Shown here piece after piece: positions 1 through 12,104 of a stretch of DNA of 64,000 nucleotides (the stretch's first letter is position 1; every line of letters begins with the position of its first letter). The stretch is from assembly GCA_025766275.1 (NCBI GenBank), contig JAFKAC010000007.1, positions 1,488,001-1,552,000 of the forward strand, given 5' to 3'. This DNA is from Lactarius indigo (lineage: Eukaryota; Basidiomycota; Agaricomycetes; Russulales; Russulaceae). The position numbers and the translations under genes are program-made. The notes under the pieces were generated by a model, which saw nothing but the letters and a program-made list of their open reading frames with translations, did no database searches and had not been told where the DNA came from.

Positions 1-1611
1 ATGTCCAGTTGGTCTCCTCCGATGGTTCCGTCACCGTCATTCACGCCGACCTCACCCAATCCAATGACATACTTCGCGTTTCGGCGAACACGCTCGTTCC
101 CACAGACGGTATTATCGTCAGAGGTATGACTCAAGTCGATGAGTCCGCTCTGACGGGGGAGAGCGTTCCCGTCGACAAGGGTCCTGATGCGCGGCTCACA
201 GCCGGGACTCGGAATATGACATTCTCCTGTCGACATGAAAGTCGTTCGGGTGCCTGCTGAGAACACAATCGCTGACATCAGCGCGCTCGTGACACGTCTC
301 CAGGAGGAGCACCTTCCCATCCAAGATCTGGCGGATCGCGCTGCTGGCTGGCTTGCCCCTGTGATTCTGGCTGTGGCCGTAATGGTAGTTCGTGATTTGG
401 ATTATAGTAGGGTTGCGGGTACGCAACGAGAACTTTAACCACGCGGGACTAGGGAGCTCTACGGTATACGATCGCGGTTCTTGTGGTGTCTTGCCCATGT
501 GCGATTGTACTATGCGTGCCAATGGTGATCGTGATCACTGGTGCTGTTGCGGCCAGAGAGGGCGTGTTGTTCAAGGTGTGTTACGGTCAAGTATGGATAG
601 TTGGTCCTGTGCAGTGCTGATGAGCGTATAGACAGCAGTTGCCGCTCAATATGCCAAGGACACGACTGTCGCTGTGTTTGACAAGACGGGCACTCTGACA
701 GTTCGGGCGAAATGGCGGTCGTTGAGGCACGTATCACCCGTCAAGACTGCGGTTGAGACGATACTGTCGCTCGTCTCTGAAAGCTCGCATCCCGTTGCTC
801 AGTCCATAGCAAAATACCTACACGTGACTTACCCACATGCATCTGCAGGCCTATCTCTAGACAAAGTTCAGTCGATCGTCGGCAAAGGCCTCGAAGTGAC
901 GACGTCGGACGGGGTGCTTGATCCGCGGCGGTAGCCCGAGCTGGCTTGGGTTACAGACGGATCCATTGTACTCCTCGATGATGGCGAAGGCTCTGTCGAT
1001 GTTCGCTGTCACGTTCGACGGCCAACTCGTCGCATTTTTCGGGCTGACCTGACCTGCCTCGTCCGAGCTGCCCACGCGGCTGTTCAGCTCCTTCAATCCC
1101 AGGGCATTCAAGGTGCCACATCGTCTCCGGCGACACGGCGCCCGTCGTCCATGCGCTCGCGGACGCAACTCGGCATCCCGCCCGAGTTCGCGCACTGGCG
1201 GATGCCTTCCCAGCGGAGAAAGTCGCGCACGTGCAAGAGCTGCAAGCGGCCGCGGGGCGGGTGATGTTCATCGGGGACGGGACGAATGACACACCGGCGC
1301 TAGCCGCGGCGGATGTGAGCGTGGCGATGGGGGGCGGGACGGACGTTGCGCGGGACACGGCGGACATCGTATTCCTTGCGCCGGACCTCGAGCGTGCGCT
1401 TGGGGTTCTCCTGCGTCTATCGCGCGGAGCCGTGCAGCGGGTCTACATCAATTTCGCGTGGGCGTGCGTTTACAACCTCTTTGCGGTTCTCCTCGCGGCG
1501 GGCGCGTTTGTGGACGTTCGGATAGCACCGGAATATGCGGGCTTGGGCGAGGTCGTGAGCGTGGTGCCGGTCGTGCTCGTCGCGTGGAGTATGTGGTTTC
1601 TCAAACATTGA
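1..1611 (+). pseudogene. Copper-type (P1B) P-type ATPase, C-terminal part, frame-broken
   Basis: This is the 3' part of a heavy-metal P-type ATPase of the CCC2/ATP7 family, which pumps Cu+ into the late secretory pathway. The 5' end lies off the window. In order I see the actuator TGES motif (about 153-164), a membrane segment with the SCPCA metal-binding motif (about 490-507), an intron with GT at about 580 and AG at 631, the phosphorylation motif DKTGTLT (680-700), an SHP motif in place of SEHP, the hinge GDGTNDTPAL (about 1273-1302) and two C-terminal helices ending in FLKH. The reading frame changes at least five times (near 220, 390, 455, 925, 955-1060 and 1125). Each jump falls inside conserved sequence and most are undone by dropping one base. 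It is either a decaying copy or sequence errors in a real gene. Family assignment is firm; status is uncertain. Confidence 0.85.
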
Positions 1612-3083
1612 AGATATACCCCCGGGCAAGGCGCACCACCCGAATGCGACATTTTTTCCGTTCGACATAACCTTCTCTGAGCTGTGCGGCCAGACGTCAT
1701 TTTGGTTGCAAGACAATGACAATGAAGCCCCTCTCTCATACTGTAAACACTAGATCCCACACAGACAGCTATTAGTAATGCTTCAAGTTGATCTCACATC
1801 AGAATATTTCTTCATTTCATTACGATTCACCATGACTGTAACTCATTTTAGGCTGTTCAATATACTAGCCGCATTTATTTCTGTAAAATAGTTCGACATT
1901 GTTCCGCAAGAGAGCTACGCATAAGATGCGGCAAAGCAGCTGGCATTTGATACATGGTAGGCTAGCGTGCAATGACCGTCTAGTCGCGGCATGTAGTATT
2001 TCGTTGATATGGTAGGTGCCAAGTCGTAGTATGGGGTGAGGCTCAAATAGCAGGGATGGTGTCTGAAACTGGAACCCCTGTTCCCCATTAGAGTCCTCAG
2101 GCAGGGACCAGAAGAGCACCGGGAAACTAAATTTCACCGAGCGTGCTAGTCAGCCCGCAGTTTGGCACGAGACCAGTGTAGACCTGACATGGACCAATCA
2201 GGTGGATCACCTGACTAGCTCGTATGGGTAGTAGCGGCCCGCCTACACAATTCGCTAGCCTGAGAAGCCCACAAATGCCCTTCTAGTCGTGTCTGAAAAT
2301 GCTTTTCTGAGGGTCCAGGCTCGTGGTATGCGATAAACAAGTGTTCCGTCGTACTTTGCCTCATTCTTTATCCTACCGTAAGAAAGGGTGACGGGCACGC
2401 ATTTTCCCTTGTCAACCAAGTTGTCAACTGTAGTACGTCAAGGTCAGTATGCCATATGGGGACTGCCAGATATGCACACCACACGCTTGTCACTGGACTG
2501 AACAGGCCGAGCTAGACGGGTTACACACGCCGTTGTTATTACCCGTTCCTGTGTTACCTATTACAGCAACGAAAATATTAGTACATGGGTGAATGACCTT
2601 TAGTGCGAACCGATGCCAATATGTCTACATGATAGCCAGGCCTATGCCATCATGATGATAAACTGGCTTCGACCTGGCGATCGCTATGTCGCACCAAACG
2701 TGGTAACCCCATGATCAGCGCTGCATTAGTGCAATGCGCCGTTGGCCCATTGCAGCTGTGGCGTAGAGGTGCAAGAAGAGGCGGTGAAATCTAAACCTTG
2801 TTAGATACGCTCGAGAGTGGGCGAGCCCGAAAGAGGATGTCTTCATGCGCGAAGCGGGGCTCAGGGTACGGTGGGGGTATGACAGGACTCCACTTTCTGT
2901 TCGTTGATAGCCATTAGGCAATATACTGTGATGGTGTTTTGCTGGTTTCGCTTTAGCCTCTCTCCTTCCGGGGCGCTTCCGTCTTACGGCCTTGGCCTTG
3001 CCTCTTCGGTCTTGACTACACACAATCCTGCCTATCCAGTCCAGAAGGATTTAGGATTTCTCCGGTCATAAAAACGTTTGCTT
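1612..3083. other. Intergenic, no gene recognised
   Basis: Only short scattered ORFs occur here, none with a recognisable motif or plausible splice chain. The stretch separates the ATPase stop from the promoter of the small secreted protein. Confidence 0.6.
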
Positions 3084-3090
3084 CTATAAA
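3084..3090 (+). promoter_or_regulatory. TATA box of the small secreted protein gene
   Basis: TATAAAA lies about 112 nt before the ATG at 3202 in an AT-rich stretch. The position fits a core promoter for the downstream secreted-protein gene. Confidence 0.5.
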
Positions 3091-3201
3091 AGGATAAAGT
3101 TTGCTAAGATCGCGCCCAGGTATTGCATTTATGTCGAACGCAAAAAAAAACATAAGAAGGGGAGAATGGGTGGGTTGGATAGCGAAAATACTGCACTAAC
3201 C

Positions 3202-3535
3202 ATGAAGATGCACTTGAGCCTGCTTGCTTTCCCTCTTACTCTCGCCCTCGCGGTCTCCGCATCCATGCCAACAGGCAGCGGCAAGGGCCCCGAAATTGGC
3301 GCAGGAAGCGGCAACACACGCACAGATCATCAGCACATTGCTCTTGCAGCCCTAGATCCTATCATCGATACAATACGACCATGCGTCTTCAGGGGTTCAT
3401 ACTGCGACCCGCAAGTTCCATGTTGCGCTAGGTACCAGTACTGGTACGGAAACGTGAGTAGGACCGCATCTGGTAGAGTGTATTCCGTTCTTGGATGATG
3501 CGAGCACCCGCACGCAGATCTGCCTTTGCTCATAA
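3202..3535 (+). CDS. Small secreted cysteine-knot-like protein
   Basis: Two exons, 3202-3453 and 3518-3535, joined over a GT-AG intron; the last six codons end in TAA. The product is about 90 residues. It starts with MKMHLSLLAFPLTLALAVSA, a clear signal peptide, then a Gly/Ser-rich linker, then a C-terminal cysteine module. The six cysteines are spaced C-x6-C-x5-CC-x10-C-x-C, the layout of inhibitor cystine-knot mini-proteins. The last two cysteines are encoded only by the tiny second exon, so the splice completes the pattern. An upstream in-frame ATG at 3166 would mask the signal peptide, so I prefer 3202. Function is unknown; effector-like or antimicrobial roles are possible. I recognise no specific family. 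Confidence 0.7.
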
Positions 3536-5035
3536 TGAGGATTGTCGTTGCCCTACGCGTAACACCGTACCCTTGCTGAGAGAGTCGATGAAGAGGTGGC
3601 TTTTCCGCGCGTTGTAAAGTTGACATGACCCTGGTGTCGTTCGACCCAGAGTCAAGAATTGGGAGAGGAGAGAGGGCACACGAAATCGCCGCACGATAGT
3701 GTGTTGTGCCCGGAACAGTTGGATTGAGACTTTATAGGACCTGGTGTAGTGATATGATACTTTTCACGCTAGCTACGATACCACGAGAATCTAACTGCGG
3801 TCCAAACTGCACATTGGGCCTTACCATTCCATAGAGGAAAACCTGGAGTTGACCTGGAGAACTCATCAGCCCCGCAACGTGTGGGTACTCAGAGAAACTT
3901 TCCAGGTTAGGTCGAACGGTTGGGGTAGCAAACTTGGTTTAAGAATTAGAGTACGAGCGCACAAGTGAAGTGGCATCGCTGTGCACTCTTGCTGGGTTTC
4001 CTATCAACAGTGCGTCAGCCACCGGCCCAGGTCTATGCCAGATCGATGGCGTAGCGCGCTGTCACCGCCGCCTTAGCCTGAGGGGACCATTCCGCTCCGC
4101 TCTTCCAAGCTTCCAATGTCATGCGTGTCTTGGTCTTCGAGTCCTCGTGTATCCGTCAGTTTCCCCACCTGTCTCTCACCTCTCATCTGGTAACAATCAC
4201 CGGGTAGGGCAAATTTCCATACTTTTGCCGTCCTTGGGTCCGTAAGTCGTATGGCGCGGCCCATAGTGAAGAGACGGATCTTTACTTGAATCGTCATCAC
4301 TGTGACGGGGCACATAGTCTAACGCCGCCTTGATCCAAGGGAGTTAATGTAGCGCAGCGTGCTATAACAGCACTTCTCTGAATCTTGATTTTTTTTTTTT
4401 GTCCGTTTCTTATTGTACCACAACTCTTCTAGATAAGACGAGTTCTGCCGCTCATAATACCCGCTTACTGAAACAGTTCCAGTGGGAGTGAGTGCGCACA
4501 TATCGTGCATCTGGGTCTCATCTCACCCAGCGTCCACAACATTGGAGGCGTATATATATTAGACTGGGTGCGGTGATGCGACGATTCAGCAACGTTGATC
4601 AATTAGATCGGTTATCTGTTGAACGTTGATCACCCGCAAGGCTCACTCGGGCCCGCGTCCGCCAGTACATCTCGTCGGCCGCGCTCTCCACCTGTACATA
4701 CCGTAGTTTGAAAATCGTAGTTGGCTGTTCACTGGGCTACAAAACCTGGAAATAGACACGCTCCAATAAGGATCATATTCCTGACTTAAATGTTCCTCAA
4801 TCCGATGGATACAAATATGCACGTAGAAACCTCCTCCCGGACAGCAACTGTGATGTACTCATAAAGCACAATTCAAGAAACGGCTGAAGTCCGGGAACAG
4901 CTACCGTAATACCCGGACTAAAGCCATCTCTGTAGGACTGTGGCCAGACCAAGACGGAATCAAGAAAAATAATGTTATAACAGACAATAGTACAGATCAT
5001 ACAGTAAGGGAAGAAAGAACGAAAGAATCCTGAGT
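3536..5035. other. Intergenic, no gene recognised
   Basis: This contains a T12-type tract near 4388 and short ORFs without recognisable content. It holds the 3' flanks of the secreted-protein gene and of histone H2A. Confidence 0.55.
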
Positions 5036-5617
<582 letters not shown>

Positions 5618-5945
5618 TGTTGTTTATGGATAGATGATAGTCGTGTAAGGTGGAGGAGAACTTCACGAATGTGCAGAAGAGAAGAGTGGGGTGAGGAGAA
5701 AGTAGAACCAAGTCCTTATAAATTAGGCGAGTGTGTGTCACGTGGAAAGACCACAAAATAAAGTTTGCGATCAACAAAAGTCGCGTCGACGCGTCGGGGG
5801 CCAAACATCCCCAAAGTGTGAGTCGCGCCCCATAAAAACCCAGTTAACTGTCTTTCATCGTTCCGTTATACTTCTCTTCGTCACCGCATCCTCGCTGCAC
5901 TTACACACCTTCTTACCTCAACAACTACCACTCGCACATATTCCA
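5618..5945. promoter_or_regulatory. Shared divergent promoter of H2A and H2B
   Basis: The 328 bp between the two start codons carry a TATA-like TATAAAT on the H2A side (about 5717-5723) and CATAAAAA on the H2B side (about 5831). Near the middle, 5782-5793 reads CGCGTCGACGCG, a perfect 12-bp palindrome that overlaps ACGCGT (5789-5794), the MluI cell-cycle box bound by MBF in fungi. S-phase control of both histones from this element is an inference. Confidence 0.6.
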
Positions 5946-6554
5946 ATGGCTCCCAAACCCGCTTCCACCGCTGGCAAGGCTCCCGCCTCCACCGCCTCCA
6001 AGGCTCCTGCCAAACCAACTGAGGGCTCCAAGGCAGCTAAGAAGACTTCTTCCAAGCCTGCTGGTGAGGGCGGTGAGGATAAGAAGAAGCGCCGCAAGCT
6101 CCGCAAGGAGACTTATTCCTCATACATCTACAAGGGTGAGTTGTCTGCACTTGAAGTTGTAAAAAGGAAGCATGCACTTACGCGAAGCGAGTCAGTGCTC
6201 AAACAGGTGCACCCTGACACTGGTATTTCCAACAAGGCCATGGCCATCCTGAACTCGTTCGTCAATGATATCTTTGAACGCATTGCTACCGAGGCTTCTA
6301 GTATGTTTCTTCTATTCTTTGTCGACTGAATTGTTTCTGAATGTGATTGTAGAATTGGCCGCCTACTCCAAAAAATCTACCATCTCGTCAAGGGAAATCC
6401 AGACGGCTGTTCGTCTGATTCTCCCTGGTGAGCTTTCGAAGCACGCTATTTCTGAGGGTACCAAGTCTGTTACCAAGGTATGCAACGCCACCCCTGCCTT
6501 GGTTGATTGTTTATTTACACGTTGTCACAGTTCTCCAGCGCAGGGGCCAAGTAA
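5946..6554 (+). CDS. Histone H2B
   Basis: Core nucleosome histone. Exons 5946-6135, 6196-6300, 6353-6477 and 6531-6554, all GT-AG. The N-terminal tail is Ala/Pro/Lys rich ([15 protein letters not shown]), followed by [19 protein letters not shown], the [20 protein letters not shown] helix region, and a C-terminus with [10 protein letters not shown] and [13 protein letters not shown] ending SSAGAK. The lysine after AVSEGTK-type sequence is the conserved ubiquitylation site (H2BK123 equivalent). The final exon is only 24 nt. The frame is intact and the length of about 147 aa is normal. Transcribed away from H2A. Confidence 0.97.
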
Positions 6555-6851
6555 ACAGACCTTTGTCCTTACTTTTTGTGTACTATACTACTGTATACTG
6601 CTATTTTATACATTTCTCCTCGGTCTGCATCGGTCCGCCTGAAAATCCACGGTGTGTTTGCGTTTGTTGGAAGTTGGTCAAATTTTGTCTATTCGATAAA
6701 ACAGCTGGCAAAGTTGCAATGTCCTGATCGTATTTAGAATTAGCAGGTCGAGTACACTGCAAAGGTTACGTGCTCTCCCATCACGAACTTTGAAGCATAA
6801 ATTGATTATATGTTTGAGTCTACGAATAATTAACACCCCGTCCAACCTAGA

Positions 6852-7693
6852 CTAGATCTTCCCCATGAGCAAGTTCTTCAACATTTCTCTTCCTGTGATT
6901 CGGATAGTGCGGTATAACGTTGGGATAGTCAAGCGTAGGACGTGAAGGTATCTGCAAGGCCAAACGGCATCATGAGAGGGATCCAACCTGCAAAATAAAT
7001 ACTCATGAGCAAGCGGCGGCGGCAGTAAATGTCGACACATACCCCTTGCGTATTCCATAGCCCAACATCCTTCGTGCATCTTGTACTGCTTGGCGACGCC
7101 GCGATGCATGAGGTGCACGTCGCCGGGGCGGTACCTCTCCATCTCAAGCGCACCAGGCTGGAACGCCCACTGTTCCCCAACGAGGATGTGGAAATAGTCG
7201 TCCGCGGGGTGGAGGCCCGAGTGGCCCTCGGTGCCGAGAGGTGTGCCAAAGATGATGAGGTACTCGGTGATGCTGGCGTGGATGATATACATTGCGCCCA
7301 TGGCACCGCCCGCGTTGTTGAACACCCATTCTGAAGCTGTCTGGGTTGATAGAGACGCTCGCGGTCGAGTAGGTCTCCGTGAGGTTGGCGAGGATGTGCG
7401 ATATCATGCCCGCCGTGTCGTTGGGTGACGCGGCGAGGGCGGACAACTGGAGTTCATGAAGGTGGACCGGGTCGAAGACATACCACCGGTCCTAGAATAT
7501 AATAATCATGGATCAATGTCCGCGGGGTGGGTGCTAAATAACAAAAAAAAACCCGTACCTTGATCGTGTCGAGCCAGCTGAAAGTCGCAAGGGTGACGAG
7601 AAGAACAAGAGCACGTGTAACCCATTTTGTGAATGGGTCCTTTTTGGGTGGGGCGCTTTGAGAAACAGTGCTTGACTTTGTCGTGTCGGTCAT
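6852..7693 (-). CDS. ERG2: C-8 sterol isomerase (ERG2 / sigma-1 receptor family)
   Basis: Ergosterol pathway enzyme of the ER that moves the sterol double bond from C8 to C7. Exons on the minus strand: 7693-7559 (N-terminal membrane anchor), 7491-7043 and 6987-6852. Diagnostic stretches are VFNNAGGAMGAMYIIHASIT, EYLIIFGTPLGTEGHSG, HPADDYFHILVGEQWAF, HLMHRGVAKQYKM, and a C-terminal amphipathic segment ending GREMLKNLLMGKI. Three single-base frame breaks lie in conserved sequence: near 7338 (before SEWVFNN), near 6930 and near 6920. Each is repaired by removing one base, two of them in CCC runs. An essential enzyme broken three times suggests consensus errors. Divergent from the SPC2 gene. Confidence 0.92.
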
Positions 7694-8165
7694 AGTTCGA
7701 TGCGAGAGTCGAGCAGTTGTAGGCGTGGTTCAAGACGTGCCAGCGGCCAACCGTACGACTTTTATTGCCTAAAATGAATGGTACGCGTCGCGTCGCGTCA
7801 GCCAATCAGCGTGGGTTCTGGTCCCAAGTATGACAAGCTCCACGTGAGAGTGCGACTGTTTCCCTAGCGCCTGCTTCTGCCGACGTATCAATATACTAAT
7901 GACCTCTCGGAGAGTGGAATCGTGTGACTTCATTCAATTCAGACGTCAGAGTTAACTTTAATTGTTACTGTAGGCCGTGCATTGTTCAAAAGAACATGAT
8001 GAATAGAGTGATTGATCTTTTTGCTTGCTAAAATCCGAACTGGTTCGAACGAGGGGTGGCTATTTGCCTTTCTCGATTACAACTCAACTCAGCTCAACTT
8101 AACTCCTTCCCTCTCTCTCCCTCTCTTCCTTTTTTTTCCTCTCCCGCCCACCAGTATCACATAAA
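7694..8165. promoter_or_regulatory. Divergent ERG2 / SPC2 promoter region
   Basis: This 472-bp gap between the two start codons ends in a long CT-rich tract just before the SPC2 ATG, a usual feature of fungal promoters. No specific binding site is claimed. Confidence 0.4.
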
Positions 8166-9040
8166 ATGGCTCGTGGAAGGAAGACTGTCAATGGGAACGA
8201 GCCAGCACTCAATACGGACTCTCCCTCCGACGCTACCCCAACCCCCCAGCCACGTTCCATATTCCCTATCACTCCCACCCCCTCCAAAGACCGCGATGTC
8301 GTCAAAGTCAACAATGCGAGCTTGACAGAGCTCAAGAATGCCCTAGACGATGCAATTAAACGCGTGCGCAGTAATATTCTTTCCCGCTGCGTCATCGCTT
8401 AACTTCGGGGTTACTCAGTTCCTCTCCCGCCCCGACCTCTTCAAACAAATCCACCTCCACACCGATGTGCGCCTCGTGCTGGGTTGGTCGGGCGTATTTG
8501 TAGCCGGCGCAACTGCGTTTTACTCCTGGCGCCTCGAGTTTGAACAGTCTAAGCCCGTTATGTGGATAGGCCTGATCGTGTGCGTCTTTCTCACACGCAC
8601 TTACACTTGGCATACCTGCTCACTTGACCCGGCTCAGGTACATCATCCTCACGCTCCTCCAAACGCTGTATGCGTACTTCGTCGAGGGCGACATCATTTT
8701 TGTTGGCAAACGTAAGACTTTTGATAAGCGGGTACGTTTGACCATTCTCCGCGGCATGGTCGCGCGGACTTTGGTTGACTGGATACAGATTGTCACAGAA
8801 CGGATAACCCTTAGCTCTCGCACCAAACCATCCACCCCCGAAAACCCTCCGGCCTATTCTTTGTCCCTGTCGTACAGACGCTCGACGAATGGAGGAAAGT
8901 CCCTGCTGAGTCGAAGGGAAGCGACGGAATCACGCTCATACAATGCGTTCTTCGACGAGGGTGGCGTACTCGATCATGACCGATTCGAGATATGGGTCGG
9001 AGAGGTTGTTGGGCGCGTAATGGCCCCCGAATGGGAATAA
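8166..9040 (+). CDS. Signal peptidase complex subunit 2
   Basis: Accessory subunit (SPC2/SPCS2) of the ER signal peptidase, which helps dock the enzyme near the translocon. Exons 8166-8363, 8419-8579, 8638-8731 and 8789-9040. The second intron is placed with donor GTGCGT so that LIV-YIILTLLQ reads through. The product has a cytosolic N-terminus with the VVKVNNASLTELKNALDDAI segment, two adjacent membrane helices (GWSGVFVAGATAFYSW and WIGLIVYIILTLLQTLYAY) joined by a short loop, then GDIIFVGKRKTFDKRI and a cytosolic C-domain. This topology and these motifs are those of the family. The frame is intact. Confidence 0.85.
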
Positions 9041-9252
9041 GTGGCGGTGCAAGGGCGTATTATCATCATCTGCTGTAATTCACTGCAATGAGGCGTCATG
9101 GGTGGTCTTGCCTCGTTCCTATGCTTTCCCTAGTGCGATACCTTTTATGCCCACACACGAGGACAGAGTGACTAGCGTGCTTCTCAGATCGAGAAACACG
9201 AGAACCACCGGCGCCTGAATATGGACTATTCCCATCATATCTACTGTCAACC

Positions 9253-10997
9253 GTGCACATGTCTAACATCCCAATGTCGAACGACCGTCCATCCTGTCAT
9301 GTCGTGATTCTTGGTGGGGGCATTACCGGACTATCAGCTGCTTTCCACCTTGCGTGCAAACAACCCGACGTACCAATCACCCTCGTCGAGAAGAGCACCC
9401 GTTTTGGCGGGTGGATACGCAGCGAGCGTGTCCAAGTTCGCGATGATGACGGGAACCAGGGCAACGTGCTACTCGAGGCAGGCCCACGAACCATCCGGCC
9501 CAACTCCAAGTCCATTCTGGAGCTGGTACGTGGTACTCAACAACTAACCCCCTCACTCACCTTACTTTTCTAATATTAGATATACTTGCTGGACTTGCGG
9601 TCCGAGGTCCTCTTCACGCCGCGCGCTTCCCCCGCAGGCCGCAACAGGTTCCTCCACGTCCCTCCTGCGCCCGGACTACAAGCACTGCCATCCAGCCTCC
9701 TCTCGGCGGTCACGCTCCCCCTCGGCCGCCTCGTCCTCAGATCCGTCCTCTCCGAGCCATTCGTCCCCGCCAACAAGCCCCACCTAACATTTTCACCTCA
9801 AAATGACGACGATAACGACGACGAGTCAGTCGACGCGTTCTTCGCAAGGCGCTTTGGGAATGCCTTTGCACGCACGCTCGGAAGCGCGCTCGTGCACGGG
9901 ATATACGCCGCAGACTCGCGGCGGCTCAGCGTCCGCGCTGCATTCCCGACACTGCGTACCAGCGAGCGCCGCGGGAAAGGCTCGGTCATATGGGGCGAGC
10001 TCGGCCCCGCGGCATGGTTTGGCCGCGCAACCGAAGTGGAGGAGGAAGGGGAGTGGGAAACAGACGGCGACCCAGAGTGGGACGCGCGCATTGCGGCCGC
10101 TGCGGTGCTCTCGTTCCGCGAGGGCATGGAGACGCTCGTGCACGCGCTCGTCAAGGCCCTCCACGGGTTTCCCAATGTCACGCTGCGGAGCGGCACGGCG
10201 GTGGGCGGGGTCCGCGAACTGAACGAAGAGGCGCGCCGCGGTGTGTCTGTTTTCGAGGTGTGTTTGTCCAGAGCGCCGTCGCGCTATCTGCTGACGCTGC
10301 TGACACCTGTTCCAGGTCCACCTCGTAGGTGCTGACGAACCGCTTAAAGCCACACATATCATCTCTGCGCTCCCGCTCCCCGTACTCGACACCATCCTCT
10401 CTCCACGTCCGACAGGCGAGAACGACGCCGCGAGGTCCGCTCCCCCACCTCCTCGCAAACCCACACTCCACTGTGACGGTCCTGAACCTCGTTTTCGATG
10501 TGCCACCCGCGCCGCACTCGCTACACCCGCCCGGCTTTGGCTACCTCGTCCCCCGCCCAGAGGAGGGGTACTCCGCCCTGCACGCTCCTGGCCTGCTGGG
10601 CGTCGTGTTTGACACTGCCAGCCTGCCCGAGCAAGACGACGGCGCGGGGCAGTTCGTCAAGATGACAGCGATGCTCGGCGGGCCGTACGCTTCCTCGTAT
10701 CTCCCTGACTCGGCACTGCTCGCGTCTGTGCTGCCCCTCATCTCTGCGCAGCTTGGCAGCAGCGACCCGCTCCCTGCGCCGGTGCACTACGCCGTGCATA
10801 GGAACGTGGAGAGCATACCGACGTACCTGGTCGGACACACTGCACGGATGAAGGAGCTCAGGCAGGTGCTGTGGGAACGATGGGGCGACCGGCTGAAAGT
10901 CGTTGGCGCTAGCGTGGGCGGCGTTAGTGTCGCAGACTGCGTCAAGGCAGGACGGCAGGCGGCACGTCAAGTTGCCACGCATATAGAAGCCGACTGA
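9253..10997 (+). CDS. HEM14: Protoporphyrinogen oxidase
   Basis: Penultimate enzyme of haem synthesis, a mitochondrial FAD protein oxidising protoporphyrinogen IX. Exons 9253-9525, 9580-10257 and 10316-10997. The N-terminus has the dinucleotide-binding motif VVILGGGITGLSAAFHL and EKSTRFGGWIRSE, then LLEAGPRTIRP. Further on come SVDAFFARRFGNAFARTLGS, LVHGIYAADSRRLSVRAAFP, GFGYLVPRPEEG and a C-terminal GASVGGVSVADCVKAGR. One frame shift near 10435, before LLANPHSTVTVLNL, interrupts exon 3 and looks like one extra base. Start choice among 9253, 9262 and nearby ATGs is open; no strong mitochondrial presequence is seen. Confidence 0.9.
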
Positions 10998-11173
10998 AGC
11001 GAAAGAAGGCGCTTTCTTCTCTTCTCTTCTCAAAAATTTGTTTTTGTTATGAGCCTGTGATGGGCGCTGCAAAAATATAATTTACAAATGTGTTGTGACC
11101 GTGTACATGACTTGGGTGATTAGAAGATAATTAGGATTCCATATCGAAAGGTACTGCATGAAAAACGTGGATG

Positions 11174-11909
11174 CTATGTTGTCTGCCCAAGCTCGTGCTC
11201 TGGCAACGAGTGCCCACTAACACAGGACACACTAGTTGTCCCAATTGAGAGCTGACCTTCGCTGTACGATAAGCGTGATCCAATCGGGTGATGCGGCGCG
11301 ATTCCATGCATCGGCTGAGACGGTAGCCGTCGCGATGGCATCGCTACAAGAACAGCAACGCTAAGAGCGCGATGATCGGGTATGGAGGGAGATGCTGTTG
11401 GACGCGGAGTTGGGCGTCGAGGGCTGAGGGAGCAGGAGTCGGGGAACCACGCTTGTGCTATGACGACATGGTGGTCCACGGCCGGTTCAGGCGGGGCGCG
11501 TGGTGCAGAAGCCTGTCTACTGCTGCGGAAGGGCCACCCTAGATGATTGTTCGTCCACGCGGTGAGAGGCTAGTGTGGAGCAAACGTCACGAGTCACATC
11601 TGTGGTACATGGCGTATGGCTTACCTGCCAATTGCGCACCGCGCCGTCAAGTCGTGTGAGTTCACGGTGGTCGTCCTCGTCGAGACAGACCTCCCATAAC
11701 TTGGGCTTATACTTTGCGGACGACTTGTTCGTGATGGAAGGTAATGGGGTTGAAAGTGCGCGTCGAGAGGGGCGTTTGTGGACACTCAAGAAGACGAAGA
11801 GGCCGAAAGAGAAGAGGGAGGTAGCGATGAGTGCAATGGAGGCACGACTGGGGTGGGGCAGACTGTGGTGAGAATCGAGTATAGACGGGGTCGGCAGAGG
11901 AGTGGACAT
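11174..11909 (-). CDS. Small one-helix protein, function unknown
   Basis: Two exons on the minus strand, 11909-11625 and 11512-11174, joined in frame (NWQ to ASAPRAPPEP). The product is about 207 aa. A single hydrophobic segment near residues 24-42 (SIALIATSLFSFGLFVFLSV) suggests a signal anchor. The second half has a short conserved-looking strand LSVAVLVAMPS. I recognise no family. The coding call rests on one clean splice and a continuous frame, with the stop shortly after the HEM14 terminus in a convergent arrangement. Confidence 0.55.
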
Positions 11910-12104
11910 GGTTGAAAGGGAAGACGGGGCATGATTTCAGATTAAAGTAGAGAAGGTGAATGGCCGCCTGGCCTTGCTCACTTGCACTTGCACTTCTTCG
12001 ATTTAGTTTCGGTAATCTCCGCCCGTGCTTACCCCATTTGGAAACACACCGATGAAAAAACCCTCCGAGAAAATCGACAACTCAACTCAACTCGACAAGT
12101 CACC

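Noticed and set aside
8025..8070. GGTTCGAA motif resembling a tRNA B box
   Set aside because: No matching A box, acceptor stem or terminator run at the right distance; no tRNA gene was found in the window.
9826..10506. 226-codon minus-strand ORF over HEM14
   Set aside because: Antisense of exon 2-3 of the oxidase gene in GC-rich sequence; it crosses the splice sites of the real gene.
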